Source: Streblospio benedicti
Taxonomy: Eukaryota > Annelida > Polychaeta > Spionida > Spionidae
Direction: 5' to 3'
Length of the DNA: 64,000 nt
Assembly: GCA_019095985.1 (NCBI GenBank)
Contig: CM032667.1
Coordinates: 41,440,861 to 41,504,860, forward strand
In this document: positions 12,095 through 23,050 of the stretch, in pieces
Position numbering within the stretch: the stretch's first letter is position 1
Layout: each line of letters opens with the position of its first letter
Made by a program: the position numbers and the translations under genes
The notes under the pieces: model-generated
The model's database searches: none
Seen by the model: the letters and a program-made list of their open reading frames with translations, nothing else
What the model was told of the DNA's origin: nothing

Positions 12095-12763
12095 TTGTCC
12101 ATAAAACCTGTACATGATGGAGAAAGTATGCAATTAACAAACGTTTATGTAGTAAATACTATACCTGCAAATGTCCCGAAGATAGATTTAAGTAATCACA
12201 GTTATCTGAAAGACCTTCCCCTTTCTCTTGCTGATGGAACAGTAGAATTATTAATAGGACAAGACCATGCAGAGGCCCTGATACCATTGGAAGTGAGAAG
12301 AGGTGGTCCCGGAGAGCTTTTTGCTACACATACTAAATTAGGATGGTCTTTGAACGGTCCCACGTCATCAACAAACAATGTGAGTAGAGACGTGATTTCA
12401 AATTTTATAAGCGCAAACGCATTTCACACTGATATACCAGATGTGTGGGAAATAGAAGCTGATGCATTTGATTGCGATAATATGTCGGTAGAAGATAAGT
12501 TTGTGTCAAGTTTTTGGAATAAAGAAATCAAAGCTGTCAATAGTCACTATGAAATTCCAATCCCATTTAAAGACAAAAACAAAATTAATAGCAATGTTTC
12601 TCTTGCGATATGCAGGCTAAATTCTATCAAACGGAGTTTAAATAAGGGACAGCTCTATCACAAATATGATGATGAAATAACATCATTGTGCCACAAAGGC
12701 TTTGCAGAGAAAATACCCAATGAAGAAGTCGCAAATGTAATTAATTTTTACTTTTACATTTAG
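12095..12763 (+). pseudogene. BEL/Pao pol fragment (protease to RT start)
   Basis: The open stretch carries VELLIGQDHAEALIPLEVR and TKLGWSLNGP, the signature of the BEL/Pao aspartic-protease region. It continues to LNSIKRSLNKGQLYHKYDDE and GFAEKIPNEEV, the segment just before the reverse transcriptase palm. The RT core, RNase H, integrase and LTRs are not present nearby, so this is an isolated fragment of a retroelement. Fossil; age not estimable without family copies. Confidence 0.88.
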
Positions 12764-13169
12764 ATATGCATCTATTACCACCACAATGTACCTTGCTAAA
12801 TCATTCTACATTTATTTATATAATCATATTTGAGAGGTCGCTTATTAAGGTTTTGCCTTATCCTTATCATTCTATGCACCAGTTTACTACAAAATTGATA
12901 TTAATACTTTCGATATTCTGTACAATGTTCATTAACTAGATACTGGTTTGTACGCCGAACAGATGATCACGTGATGCATATGTTTTTAATAACATATGCA
13001 TCGTTACCAAAGCAATGATTATGATTTTTAAAAGATGATTGTTTGTATTTTGTGGATGTCTAGAAATCACCCCGGTCATCAGGACCGACAATCTTGAAGT
13101 AATTTAGGGACATGAGTCAAAATAATCGGTCAGGACCAACGGACCGATGGATTTGGTATAGACTGGATT
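12764..13169. other. AT-rich spacer
   Basis: No gene or repeat was recognised. A small GGACCGA-containing patch (about 13080-13150) faintly recalls the 416-570 minisatellite core. Confidence 0.4.
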
Positions 13170-13433
13170 ATTGATTGTATTGATGCTATTTGTTACACAA
13201 CAATTACATATTACGTCCTTAAAGAATTTCAATACAAATACAATACAATTACGACATGTGTACGCTGGTTTATGTATAATGCTGACAGTTTTAAATACTT
13301 TCCATTACCATTTATTTAATCTCCATTTAGAATAAATGAAGCCATGGACACTAAACCACATCACATCAAGCCAAAAAGTGCTAAAAGCACTGCATGGAAG
13401 CACTTCACTTCACATTAGAAGACGGAAACATTG
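13170..13433 (+). pseudogene. 5' end of a hAT (BED-finger) element, first copy
   Basis: This copy shares about 260 bp with 15571-15830: an AT-rich leader followed by MDTKPHHIKPKSAKSTAWKHF, the start of a BED-type zinc finger as in ZBED/hAT transposases. It breaks after WKHFT and runs straight into the 409-bp tandem array, whose first unit begins within it at 13356. Only the leader and about 30 codons remain. Confidence 0.7.
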
Positions 13434-13595
13434 ATGATTGAGCAGAGTGATGAGTATTTTGACTGTCTGGAAGTTCCGTATGAGCTGCTTCCACAGCTGA
13501 AGCTGAGGCACCTTGCAGATCAAGTGGTGGAACTTGGTAAGAGTATGCTCACAAGGGCCAGGAGAGTGAAGTTTGCAGAGAGCGTTACTTGGTAG
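13434..13595 (+). CDS. 53-aa ORF, array copy 1
   Basis: ATG at 13434, TAG at 13593-13595. The peptide starts MIEQSDEYFDCLEVPYELLP, continues with a leucine-rich segment (QLKLRHLADQVVELGK), and ends in a basic tail finishing RRVKFAESVTW. It reads like a natural protein segment: mixed charge, probable amphipathic helix at residues 21-38. I do not recognise the family. It could be a captured exon or an internal part of a larger transposon gene. There is no evidence of expression. Confidence 0.35.
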   Translation: MIEQSDEYFDCLEVPYELLPQLKLRHLADQVVELGKSMLTRARRVKFAESVTW

Positions 13596-13842
13596 TTAAG
13601 ATAGACATGTGTTATGGTTTAACATTTTAAGGACATCTGAGCTATGGAATGTTGTTGGTCTATATTATTAAACAACAAGCAAATCATTTTGTTTCAGTAT
13701 TGTTTGATGTTTTTAATTTTGGATGATAAATGTATTGGGAATATCATTTTTTATTCATCCACATCCACATCACATCAAGCCAAAAAGTGCTAAAAGCACT
13801 GCATGGAAGCACTTCACTTCACATTAGAAGACGGAAACATTG

Positions 13843-14004
13843 ATGATTGAGCAGAGTGATGAGTATTTTGACTGTCTGGAAGTTCCGTATGAGCTGCTTC
13901 CACAGCTGAAGCTGAGGCACCTTGCAGATCAAGTGGTGGAACTTGGTAAGAGTATGCTCACAAGGGCCAGGAGAGTGAAGTTTGCAGAGAGCGTTACTTG
14001 GTAG
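13843..14004 (+). CDS. 53-aa ORF, array copy 2
   Basis: Same frame, length and reading as the copy at 13434, offset by exactly 409 bp, and intact. Retention of an open frame in tandem copies may only reflect their recent origin. Confidence 0.35.
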   Translation: MIEQSDEYFDCLEVPYELLPQLKLRHLADQVVELGKSMLTRARRVKFAESVTW

Positions 14005-14251
14005 TTAAGATAGACATGTGTTATGGTTTTACATTTTAAGGACATCTGAGCTATGGAATGTTGTTGGTCTATATTATTAAACAACAAGCAAATCATTTTG
14101 TTTCAGTATTGTTTGATGTTTTTAATTTTGGATGATATATGTATTGGGAATATCATTTTTTATTCATCGACATCCACATCACATCAAGCCAAAAAGTGCT
14201 AAAAGCACTGCATGGAAGCACTTCACTTCACATTAGAAGACGGAAACATTG

Positions 14252-14413
14252 ATGATTGAGCAGAGTGATGAGTATTTTGACTGTCTGGAAGTTCCGTATG
14301 AGCTGCTTCCACAGCTGAAGCTGAGGCACCTTGCAGATCAAGTGGTGGAACTTGGTAAGAGTATGCTCACAAGGGCCAGGAGAGTGAAGTTTGCAGAGAG
14401 CGTTACTTGGTAG
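14252..14413 (+). CDS. 53-aa ORF, array copy 3
   Basis: Third intact copy, again offset by 409 bp. The downstream tail of this unit has diverged slightly, but the coding part has not. Confidence 0.35.
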   Translation: MIEQSDEYFDCLEVPYELLPQLKLRHLADQVVELGKSMLTRARRVKFAESVTW

Positions 14414-14578
14414 TTAAGATAGACATGTGTTATGGTTTTACATTTTAAGGACATCTGAGCTATGGAATGTTGTTGGTCTATAGTATTAAACAACAAGCAA
14501 ATCATTTTGTTTTATTGTTTGATGTTTTTAATTTTGGATGATTATGTATTGGGAATATCATTTTTTTTTTATTCATCT

Positions 14579-15029
14579 ATTACTATGTAGCAATAGAAGA
14601 CGGAAACATTTATAGATGCCAAATAAGTTCATTGTAACATTAAAGGGTGCTTTATTTGGAACATGTATGTTCACAAAAAAAAAAATCTTAAAAAATGTTA
14701 AACACCATTTTATAGCAAGGATATTTGTTCCAAGTTTATCACTAAAACTACCAATGGGAAGCACTGTGGAAAATTTAAATCAGTAGTGTTGCACATTGTA
14801 CAAATAGGTAAACTTAAAACTTTATTCCGTAACTGTAAATCCTTCAACACCCTATCATATGTTGAGAAAAATCATTTTAGCAAAAAAAAAAAATTAGATC
14901 CCTTTCAATGCCAAATGCCTTTATTCTAGCATTAAACATTTATTACCAATATGTTCAAATAAAAAAAAAATCAGTGTAACTCCTCACCAGCTGAGATCCA
15001 CTACCAATGGGAAAAAAACCAAAATTTAA
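14579..15029. other. AT-rich sequence with short duplicated phrases
   Basis: Phrases such as AAATTTAAATCAGTAGTGT and CTACCAATGGGAA recur here (about 14748-14790 and 15001-15033), which suggests local duplication. No gene is recognised. Confidence 0.45.
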
Positions 15030-15330
15030 ATCAGTAGTGTGGCACAAAAATCTCTTCAATCACTGAATGACAAAGTATTTGCAAATCTGAAAATACTTTT
15101 CACTAATGCTCATTCCCTGGCAATCCACAGCAGGCCGATGAAGGATTTTGTGTCGATGTGTGATGCTGATGAGAAAAAATCCCTTTCAGAGGAGATGGAT
15201 TCACAGAAAACCAAAATGAAGGGGCAAAGTGTGGCACAAAAATCTCTTCAATCACTGAATGACAAAGTATTTTCTGAAAATACTTTTCACTAATGCTCAT
15301 TCCCTGGCAATCCACAGCAATGAAGGATTT
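15030..15330. repeat. Direct duplication of about 85 bp, spaced about 200 bp
   Basis: The stretch from GTGTGGCACAAAAATCTCTT through TGAAAATACTTTTCACTAAT to ATTCCCTGGCAATCCACAGC occurs at about 15039-15130 and again at about 15231-15318. Small indels separate the copies (the first has an extra GCAAATC). TGAAGGATTTTGTGTCGATG follows the first and TGAAGGATTTTTGTCGATG the second. Confidence 0.8.
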
Positions 15331-15570
15331 TTGTCGATGTGTGATGCTGATTAGAGGTGAGGTCACACCAAGTTCAAAGAAATTCAAAAACAGTGAGGTC
15401 ACACCACAAAGCATTCAAAACACAATCCAAGAGGCAAAATTCCTTACAATTGAACGGCAGTGCCGAATCGTCACGAAAAGAACAAGAAATCAGACATGCC
15501 AACCTCTTTCGATGAAATTTCAGTATCCCAAGGACTTTTCCCTCCACAGTGCACAACGCATTATTATTAT

Positions 15571-15940
15571 TGATTATTGATTGTATTGATACTATTTGTT
15601 ACGCAACAATTACATATTACGTCATTAAAGAAATTCAATACAAATACAGTACAAATACCACATGTATAAGCTGGTTGATTTATAATGCTGACAATTCTAA
15701 ATACTTTCCATCTGCATTTATTTATCTCCATTTAGAATTAATGTAGCCATGGACACTAAACCACATCACATCAAGCCAAAAAATGCTAAAAGCACTGCAT
15801 GGAAGCACTTCACATTAGAAGAGGGAAACAAGGCAAAGTGCCTACACAATGAAACGACAGTAGTTTATACGGGAGGCACTACCAATCTGTTATATCATCG
15901 CAGCACCATAAAGAACTTTTGGGCACAGGTAAATACGTAA
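15571..15940 (+). pseudogene. 5' end of a hAT (BED-finger) element, second copy
   Basis: The same leader as at 13170 is followed by MDTKPHHIKPKNAKSTAWKHF and FTLEEGNKAKCLHNE, then VVYTGGTTNLLYH. This is the BED zinc-finger layout (aromatic W-x-x-F, CxxC, HxxxxH) of ZBED-like hAT transposases. The second finger cysteine is replaced (CLHN) and the final histidine is lost (YHRSTIK), so the finger is degraded. The reading frame ends at 15940. Confidence 0.75.
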
Positions 15941-16347
15941 AAAAAAAATTAATTAGGAAACCAAGAATTTAAAGTCACAAGAACTTCCTCCGGCCAAATG
16001 ATAATCCTTAGGTTGTCATGTGACCGCTATTGTGGCGGCGATCACACGTCAGCAGTGATAGGAAGACGGGGGACAGGTCTGAAGAAGTTCTTGTGATAAG
16101 AACGAAAGCCTCGCCAAAATGTGAGTTTGCAGGTTCCAATTGGTATCTTTAAATTCTTGGTAATATAATGAATGAAGGACCTCAGGAAGCTAGAAGTTTA
16201 CATTCTGGTATCAATGAGGTCTTTGATAGAAAAAAGTAGACCCTATAGATTCAGCAATTTTCCCAAAAATCACACCTTCACTTCTTCAATTTCTTGTCAT
16301 TGATATGAGATGGTTAGAGCCGAAGTAGAGCCGAATGCATTTGCAAC

Positions 16348-16740
16348 ATGAACCCCAGATTTGAAGTTCCAAGCAGACACAATTTAAAAACTTGTTACAG
16401 ACAACATATGACATTAGAAAAACAGACTTCATTGATAGGATCAGTCAGGCTCGCAAGGGTCAGTTTAACAACAGATTATTGGACCAGCATAAAGCAAGAT
16501 TCTTACCCCTCATTAACTGTCCATTACTGTGAAGATAAGCGCTGCAGCAATGTACTTATGAGTAGACTAGTTGATGTGGACAACACTAGCAAGCACACTG
16601 CTGCAATCATTGCAGATGCTGTCTTAGAATTCCATTTGCCTGTCACGCCCTCTCCAGTCATCGTCTGTGACCATGCAGCCAACATGCGGAATGCATTTGA
16701 AATTCTTAAATGGCCCACTGTGTGATGTGCAGCTTACACA
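16348..16740 (+). pseudogene. hAT transposase catalytic-region fragment
   Basis: The frame reads NPRFEVPSRHNLKTCY, then LTTDYWTSIKQDSYPSLTVHY, then HTAAIIADAVLEF and IVCDHAANM, ending near CAAYTINL after a stop. This is the standard hAT order of TTDxWTS (first catalytic Asp), TDNASNM-like (second Asp; here CDHAANM) and C-x-AHTLNL. It probably belongs to the same element as the BED fragment at 15571. The C-terminal third is replaced by sequence of the CXC-tailed repeat family. Confidence 0.82.
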
Positions 16741-17180
16741 ATCAACCTTGGAAAACAGCTAAAGGCTTTTGTAGAGTTCAAACATGTGAAAGACTCCAAT
16801 ACACATGTCACACTGAAGAAATACAAATTGAAAAGTTTTGAACCAGCCAAGACTACTAAGATCCAAGTAAAAAGGGCAGATAAAGACATAATAAGAAAGC
16901 AATAAACCAAACAGCTATTGTTTATTGTTTTCTTATTATAAAAGACTTTTGGCATTATCAGATGGGGCAAATTAACCATAAATTTACAAAAATACAGATA
17001 GTTGCTTGAAATGCTAAGGGCTCTTGCAACAGAAAATGGTTCTCCACACAAAGGTTCGAAGTCTTTTGCAACAAAATTTTATAAAGCACTGAGAATGTTC
17101 AAGGTTGTTCACAGATAAAATCCCTGATTCAGTGGAGTACGTTTTATAAGATGGAATGTTCGTAATCAACAGTGCTCCTA
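16741..17180 (+). pseudogene. CXC-tailed repeat protein family, copy 0, middle part
   Basis: This matches later copies (20036-20280, 22020-22270, 24680-24925) over the stretch reading RALATENGSPHKGSKSF and the downstream GATCGAATGTTCGTAATCAACAGTG-like text. Upstream it reads YKLKSFEPAKTTKIQVK, probably the preceding segment of the same family. It is interrupted at 17180 by a 1.4-kb TA-flanked element, and the match resumes at 18589. Confidence 0.6.
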
Positions 17181-18588
17181 TTCATAGTTCCGATCTCCGC
17201 CCCTTTCAAGTCTCTCGTCCAATCAGCGTGCGCTCTGAGAGATGTGAACATAACAGCCGCCATCTTGGTCTCACAAACACAGTCTTGACACAATAGAAAG
17301 CATTGAAATATGCGACATTTTAGAGGTCTTTTTCTAATGAAAAATACCAGTATTAACACAAAACTTTCATGCATATCTAATGTACAACGCATGAACTCTT
17401 CAGAAATGTTGATATTTATGTATGACAACACAGACTTTTTGTTTATTTCACAATATCCGTACACTCTCCTCATACGCATCGCCTGTCAAATTTCAACATC
17501 GGCACATACTCAGCAACAAGGTATAAAAACAACATCAATTATACGGCAATGCGGGTGATGTGAGAAATATCTTTTCGTCCATGACTTCCTAATCCGTTTA
17601 TAATTGATCCGATGTGAATTCTTGATGGGTATGTCTATAGTACTATATGTGGCACCACCAACTGCAGAGATGTGAAGCTTAATTGGCATTTTCAAGATAT
17701 TTGATGGAACGTCCAAAGTCTTACTAAATTACATATAAACGACTATTGATACTATATAGTAGGGACTGTTTTTTTTAACCCGGCAATATATGACAGCTTT
17801 ATTAGTCTCAATCAACAATGCTACTGTAGTGGCTGCACTCAATTCAATAATTGACATGGTCAGGTTGAATAAAAACATATATAGCATTTATATAGCACTC
17901 ACTGAATACATTGTAACACATTGTTAAGTTTTTAAAAGTCTAAAAACGTGTTTAACAACACAGCAGGTGTTTTGCTTTTTTTTTTGCTCTTTGAATTCTA
18001 GATGAATTATACACTTGGAATCAACAGATTTATATAATGCTGTCTATGTAATTGATTATTAAAAATTCACATACTCATCATGTCTGGGATAATATAAGCA
18101 TCAAATGCAGTTGGCATATTTCCATTGAAATATTTATGGATAATCACAGACTTATCTTCATGATCGAATGTCTGTAACTGACAATGCAACGTGAGTGTTG
18201 AAAATCAAAATGTTAATTATAAAATATCTACCATTTTTTGTCTGAGTTCTGAAATATGCATGATATATTTAAATATTTATGGATAATCACAGACTTATCT
18301 TCATGATCGAATGTCTGTATTCAATTTTGCGGAGTGTTGAAAATCAAAATGTTAATTATAAAATATCTACCATTTTGTAAGTTACGAAATTGCATGATAT
18401 AAATGCTATGGATTATTAGAGTCATTCTACCAAAATGTCAAGATGTGTGATCAAGTCGTTTGAAAGTTATAACTTTCTAAATATGTCTCATATGTCCATG
18501 CTTCATAAAGTAAACAAGCCTTGTTTGTGAGACCTTCGTGCACGTGGTAACAAATCGATAGAAAGGGGCGGGGCATCAGAATCATGAA
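17181..18588. mobile_element. 1.4-kb TA-flanked DNA element with 27-bp inverted ends
   Basis: Imperfect terminal inverted repeats of about 27 bp begin TTCATAGTTCCGAT at the left. The reverse complement of the right end begins TTCATGATTCTGAT. Both continue into CCGCCCCTTTC. TA flanks both ends (17179-17180, 18589-18590). It splits a copy of the CXC-tailed repeat family, and removing it restores the order seen in other copies (CCTATATCCAC). Inside is a direct repeat of about 100 bp (18132-18236 and 18272-18376). No transposase is recognised, so it is probably non-autonomous. Confidence 0.8.
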
Positions 18589-19225
18589 TATCCACAAATA
18601 TTACTTTGGGTGGTTATGCATAGAAAAAAATAGATTTTTCATTTTTTTTAAAAGAAGAGCCAAAGAAGATCATTTGATTTTTGATAATTCTGGTTGAAAT
18701 TGCATCAGACAAAAAGATTTGGAATGTGCTTGTATAGATGCTGACAAGACATCTAGTGCTGATATTAATGAAGATACACATCTTCCATCATGTATATGGC
18801 AAGACTTCTTGGCAAACCGAAAGAATGAGAGAAAATTGTGTGACTTCTTAGGTAGATATGTTGTGAGTCATCTAGTGCCGTTGCAATTCACAGACAGGAT
18901 TTTCCTATCATCCGCTGCTTTTCATGAAAATATGCATGACATGGCCTTATTTGCCACAATCGTAAACTTCAATATTAAAAATCCCAATTTGATCTCAAAC
19001 CATGAGGAAGAAGACAGTTGCATTTGGTTCTATTTTACAAAGAGTACAAGTCAATCTTTTTTTGATTTTCAGCCAAGATACTGATGTCTATAATATAGGT
19101 CCTCTGATCATCTCTAACTGCCGTGTATCTGTCCAATTAGAATCAGATTGTGGGAAAGAAAATACTCTATCTCTTGACAAATTTGTTACAGCACTCTATA
19201 ATGACCCATCACTCAGTACTTTAGA
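18589..19225 (+). pseudogene. CXC-tailed repeat protein family, copy 0, PIN-like part
   Basis: Frames read WQDFLANRKNERKLCDFLGR and DRIFLSSAAFHENM, then NPNLISNHEEEDSCIW. The last fits the NHEEADTRIW motif that I recall in multi-copy invertebrate proteins of unknown function. Next comes LSLDKFVTALYNDPSLSTLE. Compared with the copy at 20300, it ends abruptly at 19225, where the 2-kb tandem duplication begins. Stops and shifts break it. Confidence 0.6.
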
Positions 19226-21224
19226 AGATGAGATAGAGGGCGGCACCAGCTACATGTTTGGAAGATTATCTATCATATAAATCCATATTCCTATAACTAG
19301 ATGTTGAAAATAAGAACCGCAATACAATACTGAGTACATATGTACAATTAATGTAAAAAATTAAGTATTTAAGGAGGCACCAGAGAAGTTATTTTCTCGA
19401 ACGTAAAACTGTCAGAATGCCAGTGTGCGGTAGGATTTTTACTACGTGTTTACGTTCTCCATAGCCGATGGAAATGTGTTAATATCATATTTGAGGACCG
19501 TGGATTATCACACTTTGGTGCCGAGCTACGCTAAGGATTGACCCATGACTCCCTCAAGAGATGTACAGATTTCAAGAGAAACAGAAAATTCCTTTTTCAT
19601 GTGAGGGAAGCTTTGTACTGTGTGCAAATCAAAGAATTATTTCAAAGACATTTATTATATCATCGAACATTGCAGAAGCTACAGCAAATGTTTTAGTTTT
19701 ATTGAAAAATGAAAAATCGACTGACTACACTGACGTTACATAGTTTCTTTTCAAGCCTTTTAGACTAGATAAAAGGATTAGATGAAGAGTTCTACATTTA
19801 CAGGCAAGCTATGAGAGATAAGGATGAAACATTTTCTTTTAGGGATTCATTTATACACTGAGACTTAATGAATTACATTGTCTTGACCATTGCTGTACGA
19901 AGTGGAGACTGGAATCCAGGAAATTATTGCCTGGAAAATGTGATCCAATTTCACGTGAAAAATAAATCATTTTACTCTTGAATGTTGGTCCAACATTTTG
20001 CGCACTTTGAACATTTTCCAGCACATGTTATTTATTATAAAAGACTCAGATGAGGCAAAAGTGCCCATAAAGTAAAAAAAAAATATTTTGATAGTTGAAA
20101 TACCAAGGGCTCTTGCAACAGAAAATGGTCCTCCACACAAACGTTCAAAGTCGTTTGTAACAAAGTTTTGTAAAGCAAGGTACTCTGAGAACGTTCAAGG
20201 GTTGTTCACAAATAAAATCCCTGAATCCCTGATTCCATAGAGTGTGTTTTATTAGATCGAATGTTCATAATCAACAGTGGTCCTATATCCAAGTGCATTA
20301 CTTTTGGTGATTATGCAGCTTTCATATATAGAAAAGCGTTGGATTTTTAATTTTTTCAAATAAGGAGCCAAAGAAGTTTATCTGATTTTTGACGATTCTG
20401 GGCAAAATGGCATCAGTCAAAAAAAAAATTTGGAACATACTCGTAGAGATGCTGACAAGACATCTAGCGTTGATATTGAAGATATTAATGAAGATACACA
20501 TCTTCCATCATGTACATAGCAGGACTTCTTGGAAAACCGAAAGAATAAGAGAAAATGATGCAACTTCTTAGGTAGATATGTTGTGAGTCATCTAGTGCTG
20601 ATGCATTTCAAAGACAGGATTTTCCTATCATCCGCTGCTTTTCATGGAAATATGCATGAAATGGCCTTTTTTGCCACAAACGAAAACTTCAATATTCAAA
20701 ATCCCAATTTGATCTCTAATCAACGAGGAAGCAGACAGTCGCATTTAGTTCCATTTTACAAAGAGTAAAAGTCAATCTTTTTTTGATTTTCAGCCAAGAT
20801 ACTGATGTCTATAATATAGGCCCTCCGATCATCTCTAACTGCCGTGTATCTGTCCAATCAGAATCAGATTGTGGGAAAGAAAATACTCTATCTCTTGACA
20901 AATTTGTTACAGTACTATAATGACCCATCACTCAGTACTTTAGAAGATGAGATAGAGACAATAATGTTGTACAAAAGTTATTTTATGCTCTGGGCGCGAT
21001 TATGTTTGTTTTTCTGCTGGACATGGGAAAGCTACATTCATCAAGACCACAATGAAAAATTCAGCTTTCATATTTAAAGGCTATCCATGATGAGAAGAAA
21101 ACATCAAAGATCCAGCAAGCTGTACCCTTTATGATTAGTCGCAGCAGTCATATTATTTTACGAGTAAGAGAACTTATAGAAATTCGTCTTTCTAAAGTGT
21201 GTCTCGAACCGTTTTTTTTAATCG
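19226..21224 (+). repeat. Tandem duplication, first copy (about 2.0 kb)
   Basis: Both copies begin GGCGGCACCAGCTACATG, preceded by GAG. Landmarks are offset by 1988 bp (for example 19561 and 21549). The copies differ by scattered substitutions and small indels. The unit contains a leader, the N-terminal and middle part of the CXC-tailed repeat protein, and its PIN-like part up to the DEIE segment. Confidence 0.88.
19490..21085 (+). pseudogene. CXC-tailed repeat protein family, copy 1
   Basis: Read in pieces: LTHDSLKRCTDFKRNRKFLF (19535-19600), YRQAMRDKDETFSFRDSF, then LTIAVRSGDWNPGNYCLENV (about 19885-19945), RALATENGPPHKRSKSF (about 20105-20155), GAKEVYLIFDDSG (about 20365-20400), DFL-NRKNKRK, and finally YNDPSLSTLEDEIE with a degraded W/A-x-L-C-L-F-F segment near 20995. 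Many stops occur. The C-terminal cysteine-rich tail is missing here. Function is unknown; the domain order matches the other copies. Confidence 0.65.
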
Positions 21225-23050
21225 AGGGCGGCACCAGCTACATGTTTGGAAGATTATCTATCATATAAATCCATATTCCTATAACTAGATGTTGAAAATA
21301 AGAACCGCAATACGATACTGAGTACATATGTACAATTTATGTAAAAAATTAAGTATTTAAGGAGGCACCAGAGAAGTTATTTTCTCGGACGTAAAACTGT
21401 CAGAATGCCAGTGTGCGGTAGGATTTTTACTACGTGTTTACGTTCTCCGTAGCCGATGGAAATGTGTTAATATCATATTTGAGGACCGTGGATTATCACA
21501 CTTTGGTGCCGAGCTACGCAAAAGATTGACCCATGACTCCCTCAAGAGATGTACAGATTTCAAGAGAAACAGAAAATTCCTTTTTCATGTGAGGGAAGCT
21601 TTGTACTGTGTGCAAATCAAAGAATTATTTCAAAGACATTTATTATATTATCGAACATTGCAGAAGCTACAACAAATGCTTTAGATTTATTGAAAAATGA
21701 AAAATCGACTGACTACACTGACTTTACATAGTTTCTTCTCAAGCCTTTTAGACTAGATAAAAGGATTAGATGAAGAGTTCTACATTTACAGGCAAGCTAT
21801 GAGAGATAAGGATGAAACGTTTTCTTTTAGGGATTCATTTATACACTGAGACTTAATGAATTACATTGTCTTGACCATTGCTGTATGAAGTGGAGACTGG
21901 AATCCAGGAAATTATTGCCTGGAAAATGTGATCCAATTTCACGTGACAAATAAATCATTTTACTCTTGAATGTTGGTCCAACATTTTGCGCACTTTGAAC
22001 ATTTTCCAGCACATGTTATTTATTATAAAAGACTCAGATGAGGCAAAAGAGCCCATAAAGTAAAAAAATATATGGATAGTTGAAATGCCAAGGGCTCTTG
22101 CAACAGAAAATGGTCCTCCACACAAACGTTCAAAGTCGTTTGCAACAAACTTTTATAAAGCAAGGTACTCTGAGAACGTTCAAGGGTTGTTCACAAATAA
22201 AATCCCTGAATCCCTGATTCCATAGAGTGCGTTTTATTAGATCGAATGTTCTTAATCAACAGTGGTCCTATATCCACGTGCATTACTTTTGGTGATTATG
22301 CAGCTTTCATATATAGAAAAGCGTTGGATTTTTAATTTTTTCAAATAAGAAGCCAAAGAAGTTTATCTGATGTTTGACGATTCTCGTCAAAATGGCATCA
22401 GTCAAAAAAATTTGGAACATACTCGTAGAGATGCTGACAAGACATCTAGCGCTGATATTGAAGATATTAATGAAGATACACATCTTCCATCATGTACATA
22501 GCAGGACTTCTTGGAAAACCGAAAGAATAAGAGAAAATGATGCGACTTCTTAGGTAGATATGTTGTGAGTCATCTAGTGCTGATGCATTTCAAAGACAGG
22601 ATTGTCGTATCATCCGCTGCTTTTCATGGAAATATGCATGACATGGCCTTTTTTGCAACAAACGTAAACTTCAATATTCAACATCCCAATTTGATCTCTA
22701 ATCAACGAGGAAGCAGATAGTCGCATTTGGTTCCATTTTACAAAGAGTACAAGTCAATCTTTTTTTTGATTTTCAGCAAAGATACTGATGTCTATCACAT
22801 AGGCCTTCAGATCATCTCTAACCGCCGTGTATCTGTTAGACACTGATTATGAGAAAGGAAAATACTTATCTCTGGACAAATTTGTTACAGCACTCTATAA
22901 TGACCCATCAGTCTGTACTTTAGAAGATGAGATAAAGACAATAATGTACTTATACATGTATGCTCTGTGTGCAATTAAGTTGGCTCTTTATTGGACAGGG
23001 GAAAGCTACATTCATCAAGGCCTCATTGAAAAATTCAGCTTTCATATTTA
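21225..23050 (+). repeat. Tandem duplication, second copy
   Basis: Second copy of the 19226 unit. The match is very close from 21225 to about 22980 and then fades. This copy continues into the family's C-terminal part, so the first copy is the truncated one. Confidence 0.85.

Larger units (their letters stand above)
13356..14578 (+). repeat. Three tandem copies of a 409-bp unit
   Basis: Units begin at 13356, 13765 and 14174, a spacing of exactly 409 bp twice. Copies are nearly identical; only a few base changes are visible (for example GGTTTAAC versus GGTTTTAC). Each unit starts with the BED-finger leader CCACATCACATCAAGCC, carries one 53-codon open frame, and ends in a T-rich tract with ATTCATC. 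The third unit has small indels at its end. The array lies between two truncated copies of the same hAT 5' end. The near-identity points to recent amplification. Confidence 0.92.

Noticed and set aside
13356-14578. CRISPR-like array
   Set aside because: The repeats are 409 bp and contiguous with no unique spacers, in a eukaryotic context.
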